Source: Bacteroidales bacterium
GTDB lineage: Bacteria; Bacteroidota; Bacteroidia; Bacteroidales; UBA1715
Direction: 5' to 3'
Length of the DNA stretch: 64,000 bases
Assembly (NCBI GenBank): GCA_016714605.1
Contig: JADKDL010000026.1
Span: forward strand, 15,219 to 79,218
Within the stretch, counting starts at the first letter, position 1, and the number at the start of each line of letters is the position of its first letter. Below the pieces are notes generated by a model. It searched no databases. It was not told the origin of the DNA and was given only the letters and a program-made list of their open reading frames with translations. Shown in pieces: positions 44,135 to 55,158 of the stretch. Made by a program: the position numbers and the translations under genes.

Positions 44135-44767
44135 CTACAAAAAATCTCCACCAAACATTTCAATAATTCCATAATCTTTGGTTGCTTTTACTGTTTTTAT
44201 GCCCAATTTCGCGGCAGCAGCCAGATTTTCTTCAAGATCGTCAATAAAGAGCGTTTCTTCAGGTTTCAGATGTCCTAATACGAGCACCTTTTTATATATT
44301 TCCAAATCGGGTTTCTTTTCATGCAATGTATGAGAAAACCAGGCAATTGTAAACAAATCATTCCAAGTAGTGTTGTAATTATTTTCTAGCCAAGAAGTAA
44401 ATATGTTGTAGTGAATTTGATTGGTATTGCTCAGCAAAAATGTATTGTACTGTATTTTTATATTCTTAATAATCTCTAATCGCTCATTTTTAAAGTCAAT
44501 CAATATTGCATTCCAAGCCCTGTCAAAATCTTGAAAAGAAACATTTTTCCCCGATTTTTTTATTAGTTGACTTCTAAAATCATCAGGATCTATAATACCT
44601 TTCTCAAGGGCAATATTTATTTGCGAATCTCTGAAATAATTCCATACAATTTCAGTATTCTCTGCAAATAACTGAATAAAAGCTTGTTTGGTTCGGTTTT
44701 CATCTATGTCAAGAATTACACCACCAAGATCAAAAATTATATTTTTGATGTTTTTTAAATCTATCAT
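44135..44767 (-). CDS. HAD-superfamily hydrolase
   Basis: This 210-aa HAD-IA enzyme has motif I IIFDLGGVILDID, motif II LLSNTN, a motif III Lys in KKPDLEIYK and motif IV LFIDDLEENL. The alpha-helical cap lies between motifs I and II. YihX-like members are phosphatases of sugar phosphates such as glucose-1-phosphate; the substrate here is not determinable. It lies upstream of the MBOAT gene on the same strand, with a 99-base gap. Confidence 0.9.
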   Translation of the reverse strand: MIDLKNIKNIIFDLGGVILDIDENRTKQAFIQLFAENTEIVWNYFRDSQINIALEKGIIDPDDFRSQLIKKSGKNVSFQDFDRAWNAILIDFKNERLEIIKNIKIQYNTFLLSNTNQIHYNIFTSWLENNYNTTWNDLFTIAWFSHTLHEKKPDLEIYKKVLVLGHLKPEETLFIDDLEENLAAAAKLGIKTVKATKDYGIIEMFGGDFL

Positions 44768-44841
44768 AAAAAAAATAATAAATATGTTTGGAAAATATTT
44801 AATTAATTATTAATATTGCAGCCCAATTTGAAAAGAATTGA

Positions 44842-44912
44842 GGGCTCATAGCTCAGCTGGTCAGAGCACCTGACTCATAATCAGGTCCTTGGTTCAAGCC
44901 CAAGTGGGCCCA
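44842..44912 (+). tRNA. tRNA with CAU anticodon (Met or Ile2)
   Basis: The acceptor GGGCTCA pairs with TGGGCCC (one U-G), the D-arm is GCTCAGCTGGTCAGAGC, the anticodon arm CCTGA/TCAGG encloses CTCATAA (anticodon CAU), and the T-loop TTCAAGC is normal. The discriminator is A. It differs strongly from the tRNA at 613-685. Its anticodon arm and GGTTCAAG arm resemble tRNA-Ile2 genes, whose C34 is changed to lysidine, so either identity is possible. Confidence 0.9.
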
Positions 44913-44920
44913 CTCCCTAC

Positions 44921-44952
44921 AAAGGTTACAAGAAATTGTAACCTTTTTTTTT
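44921..44952 (+). terminator. Intrinsic terminator after the second tRNA
   Basis: AAAGGTTACA and TGTAACCTTT form a 10-bp stem with a 5-base loop and a T9 tail, starting eight bases after the tRNA. Confidence 0.8.
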
Positions 44953-45137
44953 GCCTCGTAAAAGCTGTATTTGTATTTCATTTCCTATAAATTTTAATAC
45001 CTTAAATTAATTGATTAAATCTAAATTAATTGCAAAATCTATATTGAATTTGCAGTAGAATTATCGTTCGAATTGTACATTATAATTTTAGATAAAAATG
45101 CAGAATCCTTAACCAATACAATAAATCATAAAACCAT

Positions 45138-48100
45138 TTACTTTATCCCTTCCACTATAGCAATTTCTTCTTCTGTTAATTCATAGAGTTGGTAAACAAG
45201 ATGGTCAATCTCCGATTCAATATGAGAAGTTTCAATATTTTGATTTTTTAATACTATTACTTTATCAACTAGAGCGACAATCTCTTCTCTGTTTGCTTGA
45301 ATTCGATGAATCGGTATTTGTCCAAAATATTTCCATATCAATTGATAACCATTTTGAATGGCGGTACAGTATTTAGAAATGAGCCACCAACCCATCTTCG
45401 AGTTCAATATAGCCAATAGAATTTTATCTTCTGACGGTATAATCCACATAGAATTATTACAATACTGTCCACTCTCATCGTAAATAAAACAAGGTTTTAC
45501 CTGCATTACCTGATACATAATTTTAGGCTTCTCGAACTTGTCATAATAATCGCAAGCACGCAGTTCCCACCAGTAATCGCCTTTGTCTGTTCGTTGCATT
45601 GCTTTTGTTTTGAATGGGATTAAATGGTTTGCAATGGCTGGATAATTCCCTTTAAACCACTCCCATGCTTCATCATAGGGCATATTTCCATATCGAGGTG
45701 GTGGCTCACAAACAATCGATTGGTCTGAACTTGGTAAATTCCGCTTGATGGTAAAGCCTTTGGGTACCAGAATTAACCAATTATTTGCACTTGATGCAAT
45801 GTAAGGCTTGATGTTTCTACCGAGTAAAAAGGGTTTAATCAGCTCTACCGACTTTTTATCTTCTTTGATTAATCGTTCTTTGGTCTCGTCATTTATGAGG
45901 AAAGCTTCTGTTAATCCGGTAAGTATTCCCCTATATGAATTACCAACAATAAATTCTGATAAACTTAGTGAAGTTTTTTTTAGTTTTATCAAAAGTTTCT
46001 GATCAGAATCGGAAGAAACAACCCATGTTTCATTACTTAAAGAATCCGTTTTAATGATACACCTTAAACTACTAGCATATTTATCAAAACGCCCCTCATA
46101 GTTTAATGTTTTAATGGTTATAGACTCGAAACTATTAGAAGGCACCTTTTTGGAAGCCCCAAAAACACATGGATATGTCGTTGCCTCGTCAAAAACTTGC
46201 AAATCACCAAAATCGACTAGCGACTCGATATGTTGCTTTAATAAAAAAGCTCTTAATGGTTTACCATAGCTTGCTTGCATCCATTTATTAGGGAAGATGT
46301 AGCAAAAACTGCCATTGTTACCAAGTATCTGGAAGCCTTTTTCTACAAAGAATACATATAGGTCTGATGTGCTGGTATATGTTTCATAGTTATCTTTGAA
46401 GAAGTATTTGAAATCTTTTATATCTTCTTGCCTTATATAAGGAGGATTTCCTATTACCACATCAAATCCAACAAAATCTCCTTTTACATCTAGCACTTCA
46501 GGGAATTCAAAACGCCACTCAAAAGCGTTTCCATACAGGGTTTTCAGTTTTTCGTTGTAGGCTTTCTCAAGCACTTCAATTTCTGCGGTTAGAAGCTCGG
46601 TTTTCAATATCCAAGCTTCTTGCTCTTCTCTGTTAAAAAACATTGGGGTATTGCCCAATTCTGCCTTCTTTTCTCTTAGTTTAACCCAATCAGCATCATT
46701 TGGGTTGGAGATGGACGAAAATTCTTCTTTCAATCTTGCTATTTCTTTCTCCGTATTTTTCTTTGTTGTTTTGTCACTTGTGCTTTTATAAATTAGGACC
46801 AGTTCTTTATATTTTGTCGTAGCGAGTCTGATTTTTTGTTGAATTACAGCAGGATAATTTGAAATACTATTATTTGTACTAAATTTACTTACAAGGGAAT
46901 TACCTGTTTTAATATTGATGTCTATATTCGGCAATGTTTCAAGTTCGGTGTATTTACTACCTTCTGTGTAATAAGCATTTTTAAGTAGCTCAATCCAAAG
47001 ACGAAGGCGGCAAATCATTACTGATTTGGGGTTGATATCCACACCAAACAAACAATCCTCTATGAGAGTTTCTTTTTCGTGAAACAGTGCCTCTTGAAGC
47101 TTCTGAAGCTCAGTAAGCGGTTTATTGTTCTGGTTAAGTGTGTAAAGGAAAGAAAGGTCTGTTTCTTCATTTATGATTATCAGCTCATCGTTGTCTATGG
47201 AAATTTTGCAACCTTGAATCCTGCTGCCATCTCTAAATTGAAGTATGTGCAAGTCGCTTTTGATTGAAATGAGTTCATTTAATGCTGATACGAGAAAATG
47301 TCCTGAACCAACCGCTGGGTCGCATATTTTAAGCGAATTTATTATAGCGTTGGCTTCATGCCTTTTTGACTTATCGGTGTATTCAATCTTGTCTTTGAGG
47401 TTGTCGAATTCAGTAATATTCCACGAGGGATAATACTCGTTGAATTTCTGTACAACAGCTCGCCTGAGAGTCTCGCGACACATGTACATAGTAATGAATC
47501 CTGGGGTAAAGAAAGAACCGTCTTTGTAACCGTTAATCTTCTCGAATATCAAACCAAGTACAGATGCATTTATGATTGTTTTATTCTGTTCCTGAATTTT
47601 GGCAGAGCTATCAGATGAGAAATCGTATGCGTCAAGGAAATTGAAAAGGTACTGCAAAGTTGGCATTGTTCCGATGACTTGTTTGCCCTCGGCATCCTTC
47701 ATTACCGTGTTCTTATAAATAGGCAATTCGAATCTATTTTTTAGCGAATTTACCCGAATGGTTTGCTTTTCAAGGTTAGATTTCTCAAACAAAGAACTGT
47801 TTAAATAGGGTATATTGCCAAACTTCTGGGATACCGACTTCGAACGTTCGTCTGTTTTCATTGCCAAGACGTCGAAAAATAGTTCGTTTAATTCGTCATA
47901 ATCCTCTATTAATTTTGAGTTGACAAATGAGAAATCTTTATTACCTCTATGGTAACTAATAAGTTGACCTTCCAATAATTTCAAAAAAAGCACACGATTA
48001 AGCCAGTTAATACACAATTCTAAACTTGCACTAAATAAACGTTCGTCTAGTGTTTCTCCGTAATGTTCAGGATTAGAAATGTTATCAATACAATCTTCAC

Positions 48101-48968
48101 TAATAATTGTTGCTATTGTGTTTTCGAGTAAACTTCCTTCATTTCGATTATTGGCAACTTTTCTATCAATTATTTTCTTGCCACCAACCTTGACTTCTTC
48201 AAGACCAATTATATGCAGTAATTCGTTATAAAATTCTCTATTAAGAGAATTGCTATCATTGGCAAAAGATAGTTTTAATAAATGCTCGGGCGAGAGAATC
48301 TTGTATAATTCTATTAATTGGTCGTCGTCAGCTGATTCATTATTTGTTGCTACTTTCTCATAATCTTTGAAATTGAAATGCGTACAAGTGATTTCATCTT
48401 CTATTCCGGCAACAATTTTCTGTGCCTCAGTATAGAAAAATGGATTATCTTTTCCCTGTTCAATCTTTGATTTATAAAGCTTTTGGAATTTATTATTACG
48501 ATAGAATATTTTGTCAAATTCGTTTTCATCGAAAATAAACCACTCGTAAATATTGGTAGCAATAAGGTGTTTAACTTGAGTATTCTCATTTTCATTGCGT
48601 TCGTCGAAGTAATATAGAATTAGTTCATGAAGAGCTTTGCAATTGACGTTTTCTTGTGTAATTCGTTCGGAACTTGTAGGTCTTTTAACCTCGATTATTA
48701 CACCAACACTATCTTTTGCGGTCTTGCCGTTATGAATAGCAAGGTCAATACGATCTTTTGTATTTATTTCAAATCGAGAGCTATACCATGTTTCTTTTAA
48801 AAGGTCGGAAATAATATTTTTCTGATTTTCCTCGAATTCCTTCTCATTGATTCTTTGAAATAATTTACGAATGCTAATCTTGAGCATTTCAACATCACTT
48901 CTTTTTATAGCTTGCCTGAAATATGCTATGTTTAATGATTTTTTTATGTTAATTATGGTTGCTCGCAT
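45138..48968 (-). CDS. Type IIG restriction-modification enzyme (fused nuclease, N6-adenine methyltransferase)
   Basis: This 1,276-aa polypeptide combines restriction and modification. The N-terminal region has a PD-(D/E)XK-like pattern, DRIDLAIHN then IIEVKRP (D75, E93, K95). The methyltransferase has motif I CDPAVGSGHFLVSALN at about residue 550 and motif IV IGNPPYIR at about residue 840, an Eco57I/PglX-like adenine methylase layout, with a long helical insert between. The C-terminal 300 residues resemble the TaqI-like specificity domain (LLGRNIKPY, SKYCTAIQNGYQLIWKYF). No separate specificity or nuclease gene is nearby, so it is a stand-alone type IIG system; BREX or DISARM partners are absent. 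Recognition sequence is unknown. Confidence 0.88.
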   Translation of the reverse strand: MRATIINIKKSLNIAYFRQAIKRSDVEMLKISIRKLFQRINEKEFEENQKNIISDLLKETWYSSRFEINTKDRIDLAIHNGKTAKDSVGVIIEVKRPTSSERITQENVNCKALHELILYYFDERNENENTQVKHLIATNIYEWFIFDENEFDKIFYRNNKFQKLYKSKIEQGKDNPFFYTEAQKIVAGIEDEITCTHFNFKDYEKVATNNESADDDQLIELYKILSPEHLLKLSFANDSNSLNREFYNELLHIIGLEEVKVGGKKIIDRKVANNRNEGSLLENTIATIISEDCIDNISNPEHYGETLDERLFSASLELCINWLNRVLFLKLLEGQLISYHRGNKDFSFVNSKLIEDYDELNELFFDVLAMKTDERSKSVSQKFGNIPYLNSSLFEKSNLEKQTIRVNSLKNRFELPIYKNTVMKDAEGKQVIGTMPTLQYLFNFLDAYDFSSDSSAKIQEQNKTIINASVLGLIFEKINGYKDGSFFTPGFITMYMCRETLRRAVVQKFNEYYPSWNITEFDNLKDKIEYTDKSKRHEANAIINSLKICDPAVGSGHFLVSALNELISIKSDLHILQFRDGSRIQGCKISIDNDELIIINEETDLSFLYTLNQNNKPLTELQKLQEALFHEKETLIEDCLFGVDINPKSVMICRLRLWIELLKNAYYTEGSKYTELETLPNIDINIKTGNSLVSKFSTNNSISNYPAVIQQKIRLATTKYKELVLIYKSTSDKTTKKNTEKEIARLKEEFSSISNPNDADWVKLREKKAELGNTPMFFNREEQEAWILKTELLTAEIEVLEKAYNEKLKTLYGNAFEWRFEFPEVLDVKGDFVGFDVVIGNPPYIRQEDIKDFKYFFKDNYETYTSTSDLYVFFVEKGFQILGNNGSFCYIFPNKWMQASYGKPLRAFLLKQHIESLVDFGDLQVFDEATTYPCVFGASKKVPSNSFESITIKTLNYEGRFDKYASSLRCIIKTDSLSNETWVVSSDSDQKLLIKLKKTSLSLSEFIVGNSYRGILTGLTEAFLINDETKERLIKEDKKSVELIKPFLLGRNIKPYIASSANNWLILVPKGFTIKRNLPSSDQSIVCEPPPRYGNMPYDEAWEWFKGNYPAIANHLIPFKTKAMQRTDKGDYWWELRACDYYDKFEKPKIMYQVMQVKPCFIYDESGQYCNNSMWIIPSEDKILLAILNSKMGWWLISKYCTAIQNGYQLIWKYFGQIPIHRIQANREEIVALVDKVIVLKNQNIETSHIESEIDHLVYQLYELTEEEIAIVEGIK

Positions 48969-49207
48969 TGTAAATTTTCAAATGAATTTGATTCAAAATA
49001 TTGTAGCTATTTATACAGAAATATTTGAAGTGAATTTGATTTACTAAAACATATGTTTATTTTCAAAAATAGCAAAAAAAAAGACGCACAATGTCTCATA
49101 ATTCAACACCTTTTAAATACTTATTAACAAATATCAGTATCAAAATTAAAAACAACCAAGTAAACTGGAATTAACTAGAAAAAGGGTTAATGGTTAATAC
49201 TTAAACT

Positions 49208-52200
49208 TCATACCGTTTCAGAATACAATGGCAAAACAATAATAAACTTTGTGCCAATATAAGACTCTGATTCAAATCTTATAGTGCCATTGAAACTTTC
49301 TATTATGTTTTTTGATATAGACAAACCGAGTCCGCTACCACTGGTCTTGGTAGTAAAATAGGGTTCGAACAAGCGTTCTTTAAGGTGTTCGGGTATTCCC
49401 GGACCGTTGTCTTTTATAATTATCTCTACCGAAGTTGTTTTATGTTTTTGAATCGCAACTTGTATTTCTCCGTTTTTTGATTCGGGAATTGCTTGGGTAG
49501 CATTTTTAAGTATATTACTAAATATTCGCAAGAGCTTTTCTTTGTCGGCACAGACAAAAAGTTCTTCTTGCGAATGCAGATTATGCGTTATTTCAATGTG
49601 CGGTATGTCTGAAAAAAGGGTAATGCTATTCTGCAATGCAGCAGTTAAGCTAGTTTTTTCCAACACAGAGAAGTTTGTTTTTGCGAAATTAGAAAACTCA
49701 TCGGCTGTTTTGGCAAGTACGTCTATTTGTTCTATAATTGATTCGGTGGTTTTCTTAAGTCGCTCTCCAAAGTCAGCATCTTTATTGTTCCAAGATCTAT
49801 TTAGAAACTGAATATTTAGCTTCATTGGAGTGAGCGGGTTTTTAATTTCATGCGCTATTTGCCTAGCCATTTCGCGCCAGGCAACTTCTCTTTCTGATTC
49901 TGCGAGTCTCTTTGCACTCATCTCCAGTTCATCTACCATTCTATTGTAATTCTTAAGCAAACTACCTATTTCATCTTTGGTTCGCCATTCGAGTTTTTCA
50001 TTTTTGCCGTAGAGGGTGAGGTTACTCAGCTTATCTCTCAACAAATCAAGTGGTTTTGTTACCAAATTGGCAACAAAGACAGCTACAATGGTCGAAATTA
50101 CTATTAGAATTACAAAAATGTTTAGAATGGTTATAATAACTGAAGATATTTGTTCTGTAAAAACGTCTTGTTTCGAAAAATAAGGCAAATTAATATATGC
50201 CAATGTTTTATTGTTTTTATTAGTGAGTACGGTATAGGCAGAGAGATAAGACAATTCTCCGATAGATTCTTCATACACAAATTTTGGTTTCTTCTTTAAA
50301 GCAACTCTTTCAAATGCTTTCAATGGCATTTGCTCACCACAAAGTCCGTGGTCGAAAATCTCTTTTCTTGAAGATGTTTTCAGAAAACCGGTAGGTGAAT
50401 AAATATTAATATCAGAGAGATAAATATTTGAAAGGTCTACCAATAAATAATTCAAATAATCATTATTTATTTGGTCAATAGATTCAATATTGGCAAATCT
50501 ATTTTCCAACTCTACCAATACAGATTGTAACTTATCGTCAAGCTGTGTATTTTGCCATTTTTTAAATTGATTGATATTTAAAATAATGATTATAACCCCT
50601 ATAAGCAGCATACTGGTAAGTAGCAGACCAATAATTACGAATTGAATTTTATGTCGGAATGTTATTGAAAACCGCCAAGTTCCACGGTGTAAACTATTCA
50701 GAAATTCTATAAAAACAAGAATAAGAAAAAATATTAGTGACAGATATGCTACCGAAATTAGGTGTGCATAGATAGTTGGCGATTTTTCACTTATAATGAT
50801 TGCTGTGTTGGAATCAAGGTTGTAAACCAAATGATTAAAAGAATCTTGTTTGTGGGTTTCAAACTCCTGATTTATGTTTCTTACCGGAAAAGGAAAAACT
50901 AAATTGTATGAGTATTCTCCTTTGCGCGAAACCAATTGGTCTTGTTTGTATATTCCGTATGAAAACTTATCAAATTTTTTATATGATATTAAACTATTTC
51001 CTAATAATAGTTCGGGGTAGCCTAATACTTGATTTACTAATTTCGAGGTAAGTTCTATGTAAAGGCGATTTTCTGTAGTGTCATTTTTTACACTAAAAAC
51101 ACCGAAATAACTAATTTCTCCGTTCTGATTATTAAGAAAGAAAAAATTTGTTTTTGGTATTTTTATGCCTTTTATCAACTGTTTTGATTGAAAATAATTT
51201 TCGCAGTTTTTAATACTGTTTTGAGTAGAAAACATTCTATTGCTTCCGCAAATGGTTGTTTCTAAGTTGTATTTCTTAAAAAACACACTGAAATATTTCT
51301 TTACCAAGAAAGAATTTATCTTCCCCTCCTGTCCTATTGGTTGCAACATCAAATCGGTCAACTGGTTGTCTTTTTTCATAGATCGCTCTATATCAGACAG
51401 TAGTATTTCTGCTATAGGGTCTTGTTCGTTGGTAAGACTAAGCGTGTAGAGTTTCTTTATTTCTGTATTTTTTTTGAAAATATAAATATGAATAAGCTGT
51501 TCGCTAAAGAATGCAAATAAGAGAATGAGAAAAAATTTAACGGAAATAGTGAATTTGCTTTTTGAATAAATATGAAAATAAAAGAAGAAAATGAAAATAA
51601 TTACATTCATCAAACCCGCCATCAGTGCAATAAGCAATGAATCTAATAATAGAAAAACAAGCAAGGAGAAGGCGAATGAAATAGCAGAAATTTTAAAAAA
51701 CTCTTTGGCTTTATAATGCTTGGCTAGACCTTTAAAAAATCCATGTAATAGAATTGCGTAACTATAAAATATTAGTAAAATAATTACATATGCTAAAATA
51801 CTAAAAAGATTTAAATCAAGAATTTTGTCGGCCTCAAGCGGAATATTCGAGTTTATAATCAGCGATTTAATAATAAAACAAGAAAAAAGGAAATAAAAAG
51901 AACAGAGTATGGGAAACAAAATAAGAAAACCTAAACGATACGTTTTATTTATTCTCATAATTACTCCCGTACTTATTCTGTTTTTAGCTGTACTATAAAG
52001 TAGAGAATTAAAAAAGCATTGATAAGCAAATCGCCTAAAGAGGGTATAAAGTCAGATAGGGCATAATATTGTGGCGAAAATAATTCGGTACTGTACAGAA
52101 TATTTGGCTTCTGAAATATGATCATCAAATACCTTCCAAGTATAGCTAAGAAAAAAAATGTGATATTAATAATATAACTATATTTTGAACGACTTATTTT

Positions 52201-52920
52201 GCGTAAGTAATTGTGTAAGAAGAATAGAAACAACACAATTGCTAGGAAATACAGCACAATAACTACATAAAGTTGCGATTTATTTTTAACACCATTTTTC
52301 TGCGTAACTAAGGAAAAAAGATAGTCTCCATTGCTTTTGAATATTTTTGTTCCTTCAATGCTTTTATCATTAATAACTTGTACCTGATTTTGAATATTAA
52401 AATCGTCTTGAAATCCACTAATCAAAAAATTATTTTCATACAGATATTCCTTTTTTATCAGAGAGAAAATCAATATTTTAAATTCATTTATTTCACTTTT
52501 TTCAGTAACGAATATATTGTGGTCGATTTTTAAAAGAGGAAAGGTGAAATTATTTTCAGAGTAATATCTTTCTAGATAGAAAGAATTGTCTGTCCAGAAA
52601 AAAGCAGTGTCGTTTTTAAATATTACAAATGAAATATCTCTGTTGTCGAGAGTCTGTTTTAAGGAATATGCTAGTTCAAAGAGAGTATCTACAGTAATAT
52701 TTTTATTGTTATTTTCAATCAAAATACTAATATCGGCCAATACTTTCTGTGCAATAGCTTCTTTTTTCAAAATTGTATTTTGAAAATGCCCTAAATCATC
52801 TTTATCGAACACACGTGTAAAGAGATTTGTCTCAATCATAATACCTGAAATAAGGAACAAGAACGCAAGTGTCAGGTATTTATAACGTTCTATATATTTA
52901 TTGATTGAAAGGTGTCTCAT
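49208..52920 (-). CDS. Large membrane sensor histidine kinase (NtrY-like), frameshifted
   Basis: Two adjacent frames (52920-51973 and 51958-49208) become continuous if one base is added to the T5 run at 51980-51984, reading through VQLKNRISTG into MRINKTYRLG. The joined protein is about 1,237 aa, the size of this Bacteroidota kinase type. It has an N-terminal helix and sensor region, a cluster of membrane helices around residues 215-460, a second extracytoplasmic sensor and a HAMP region (VTKPLDLLRDKLSNL). A HisKA domain (QIAHEIKNPLTPMKLN, phospho-acceptor His) and an ATPase domain (NILKNATQAI, DNGPGIPEH, TSGSGLGLSI) follow. It ends in TGA. No response regulator is adjacent. It follows rlmH by 29 bases, so the two are likely cotranscribed. 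Two separate genes remain possible. Confidence 0.72.
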
Positions 52921-52949
52921 TCTATTTTAAACAGCAATGTGTGTATTTT

Positions 52950-53423
52950 TTATTTATGATGATAGGGTTCGCCTCTCATTATGGTAAGTGCTCTGTATAA
53001 TTGTTCTATGAAAATAAGTCGCACCATTTGATGTGAGAACGTCATTTTAGAAAGAGCTATTTTGAAGTTTGCCCTTTCATAAACTTTTTGGCTAAACCCG
53101 TATGCACCTCCTATTAAAAAAATAATATCGGGAGATGCAGCTATCATTTTTGTTTCCAAAAAAACAGAAAACTGTTCAGAACTATATTCCTTACCCTTTT
53201 CATCAAGAAGTATTAAAAACTTTGTTTTATCTATTTTTGATAAAATTAATTCTCCTTCCTTTTCTTTTTGCTGCAATTCCGATAGATTTTTTGTGTTTTT
53301 AATATCGCTTAATTCCACAAGTTCAAAAGGAATATAATGCCCAATGCGCGAATTATAGACTTGAATACCAGTTCTTAGATATTCTAAATCTGTTTTTCCT
53401 ATATAAAAAAGACTTATTTTCAA
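52950..53423 (-). CDS. rlmH: 23S rRNA (pseudouridine1915-N3)-methyltransferase RlmH
   Basis: RlmH methylates pseudouridine 1915 in helix 69 of 23S rRNA. The 157-aa length is exact for the family. The SPOUT-fold signatures are visible: LLDEKGKEYSSEQF, then FLIGGAYGFSQKVYERA, then LSKMTFSHQMVRLIFIEQLY and the C-terminal RGEPYHHK. It heads a minus-strand unit with the sensor kinase and is divergent from the DUF4783-nadC pair, a Bacteroidota arrangement. Confidence 0.97.
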   Translation of the reverse strand: MKISLFYIGKTDLEYLRTGIQVYNSRIGHYIPFELVELSDIKNTKNLSELQQKEKEGELILSKIDKTKFLILLDEKGKEYSSEQFSVFLETKMIAASPDIIFLIGGAYGFSQKVYERANFKIALSKMTFSHQMVRLIFIEQLYRALTIMRGEPYHHK

Positions 53424-53927
53424 AAATAAAGATTAATTTAATTACTTATATTGTTTGAGTCTCAAACAATTAATTTATTTGGTTTTAAATATAGTATAAT
53501 ACAATCAAAATTAATATTTTGAAGCAAAGTAATAAATTATAATAAACATATTTATCAATTTATAGTCAAAATATAAAATCATAACTTTAAAATTAAAAAG
53601 ATTTACTAATTTTGGTGCAATAATGGAGCAAGATTGTCGGCAATGAATCAACGCTAAGTATGAGTTTTTCTTAAAGTTTTTAAGTATCAATAAATCATTG
53701 ATTTCTTAATTAAAATTAATAATTACGAGCATATTGTTTTATGGATTGTTTTTTGCATACACTAACACATTATTTGAATTAGTAAAAGTGAATAAAACAG
53801 AATGTTTACATTCCTTAATATTACTACTAAAAATAGAAACAATAATTTAGTTACCGAATTTACATTTTAAAAATTTTATTTGGAATTTAAGGTTTGGTGG
53901 CTGTAAAAATTATAAAATTTTAAGCAT
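53424..53927. other. Divergent intergenic region between rlmH and DUF4783 gene
   Basis: No gene or known RNA is seen in about 500 A/T-rich bases. TAATTTTG at 53607-53614 (plus strand) fits the -7 box and would give a leader of about 300 bases for the downstream pair; no convincing structured element was found in it. Confidence 0.4.
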
Positions 53928-54311
53928 ATGAAAAAATTTATTCTTTTACTGTTTATTTGTTTGTTAAACACGCAATTAAACGCAAACCCAACAGAAAAAA
54001 TATCAAAAGCCATTGGTAATGGAGATGTAGAGACTTTAGCTGCTTTTTTTGATGAAAATATAGATTTGAAAATACTTGACAAAGAGAATATTTACAGTAA
54101 AATGCAAACGAAATTAATTTTAAGAGATTTTTTTACTAATTATGCATCTGTAAATTTTACAATTCATCATGATGGTGGTTCCGATCAAGCCAAATTTACA
54201 ATCGGGACATTAGAAACTAATAAAGGTACATTCAGAGTGTATTTTCTGCTGAAGAAAAAAGGTGAAATTTCATATATTCAAAAATTGAGAATAGAAAACG
54301 ATGGACAGTAA
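53928..54311 (+). CDS. DUF4783 exported protein
   Basis: This 127-aa protein has a signal peptide (MKKFILLLFICLLNTQLNA) followed by an NTF2-like alpha/beta domain (KISKAIGNGDVETLAAFFD, then FFTNYASVNFTIHHDG). That matches DUF4783, a Bacteroidota family routinely found upstream of nadC. Its 3' end overlaps nadC by 11 bases, so they are coupled. Function is unknown. Confidence 0.88.
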   Translation: MKKFILLLFICLLNTQLNANPTEKISKAIGNGDVETLAAFFDENIDLKILDKENIYSKMQTKLILRDFFTNYASVNFTIHHDGGSDQAKFTIGTLETNKGTFRVYFLLKKKGEISYIQKLRIENDGQ

Positions 54312-55143
54312 ATATCTTGAAAAAATTATTGATTTAGCTTTAAATGAAGATATTGGTGATGGCGACCACACCACATTATCTACAATACCCGAAAATACTC
54401 AAGGGAAAGCAAGATTGCTGGTAAAACAACAAGGAATTCTTTGCGGAGTAGAAGTTGCAAAAGCCGTATTTAAACGTTTTGACCCAAGTTTACACATGGA
54501 CGTTTTCATTAACGATGGCGCAGAAATTAAGCCCGGAGATGTTGCTTTTACCATTGAAGGTAAAACAGTTTCTATTTTGCAAACCGAACGACTTATTTTA
54601 AATTTCATGCAGAGACTTAGCGGCATAGCTACTCAGACGCAATATTATGTAAAAGCATTGGAAGGTACCGGTACTAAAGTTCTTGACACAAGAAAAACTA
54701 CTCCTGGACTTAGACTACTAGAAAAATATGCAGTAAAAACAGGTGGCGGAGAAAACCACCGAATAGGTTTGTATGATATGATTTTGATAAAAGATAATCA
54801 TATAGATTTTGCAGGAAGTGCTACAAAAGCAATTTTAAATTGTAAGGAATATTTGAAGACAAAAGGGAAAAATCTTAAAATAGAATGTGAGGCAAGGACT
54901 TTTGCAGAAATTGAAGAGATATTAGCTGTTGGCGTTGATAGAATTCTTATAGATAACTTCTCGCCCGAGGAAACCAAAAAGGCAGTGCAGATTATCGGAA
55001 CCAAGGCAGAAACAGAATCATCGGGTGGAATAACCATAGAAAATATGAGAAAATATGCCGAAGCCGGTGTTAATTACATCTCGGTTGGTGCTCTCACCCA
55101 TCAAATAAAAAGCTTAGATTTAAGTCTCAAAGCGGTACATTAA
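54301..55143 (+). CDS. nadC: Nicotinate-nucleotide diphosphorylase (carboxylating)
   Basis: NadC converts quinolinate and PRPP to nicotinate mononucleotide, CO2 and PPi in de novo NAD synthesis. The 280-aa length fits. Signatures include EDIGDGDHTT near the start, FMQRLSGIAT, LDTRKTTPGLRLLEKYAV with the quinolinate-binding basic residues, GGGENHRIGLYDMILIKDNH and the C-terminal SSGGITIENMRKYAEAGV. The ATG overlaps the DUF4783 gene. nudC elsewhere in the window acts on the product pool, but no linkage is implied. Confidence 0.97.
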   Translation: MDSKYLEKIIDLALNEDIGDGDHTTLSTIPENTQGKARLLVKQQGILCGVEVAKAVFKRFDPSLHMDVFINDGAEIKPGDVAFTIEGKTVSILQTERLILNFMQRLSGIATQTQYYVKALEGTGTKVLDTRKTTPGLRLLEKYAVKTGGGENHRIGLYDMILIKDNHIDFAGSATKAILNCKEYLKTKGKNLKIECEARTFAEIEEILAVGVDRILIDNFSPEETKKAVQIIGTKAETESSGGITIENMRKYAEAGVNYISVGALTHQIKSLDLSLKAVH

Positions 55144-55158
55144 GTATCGCTTTTTTTT
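55129..55158 (+). terminator. Intrinsic terminator overlapping the nadC stop
   Basis: AAAGCGGTAC pairs with GTATCGCTTT (one G-U) with a 5-base loop containing the stop codon, followed by a T-run. Confidence 0.75.

Noticed and set aside
44842..48968. Integrated element inserted at the tRNA
   Set aside because: No integrase, no direct repeat of the tRNA end and no phage or conjugation genes were found.
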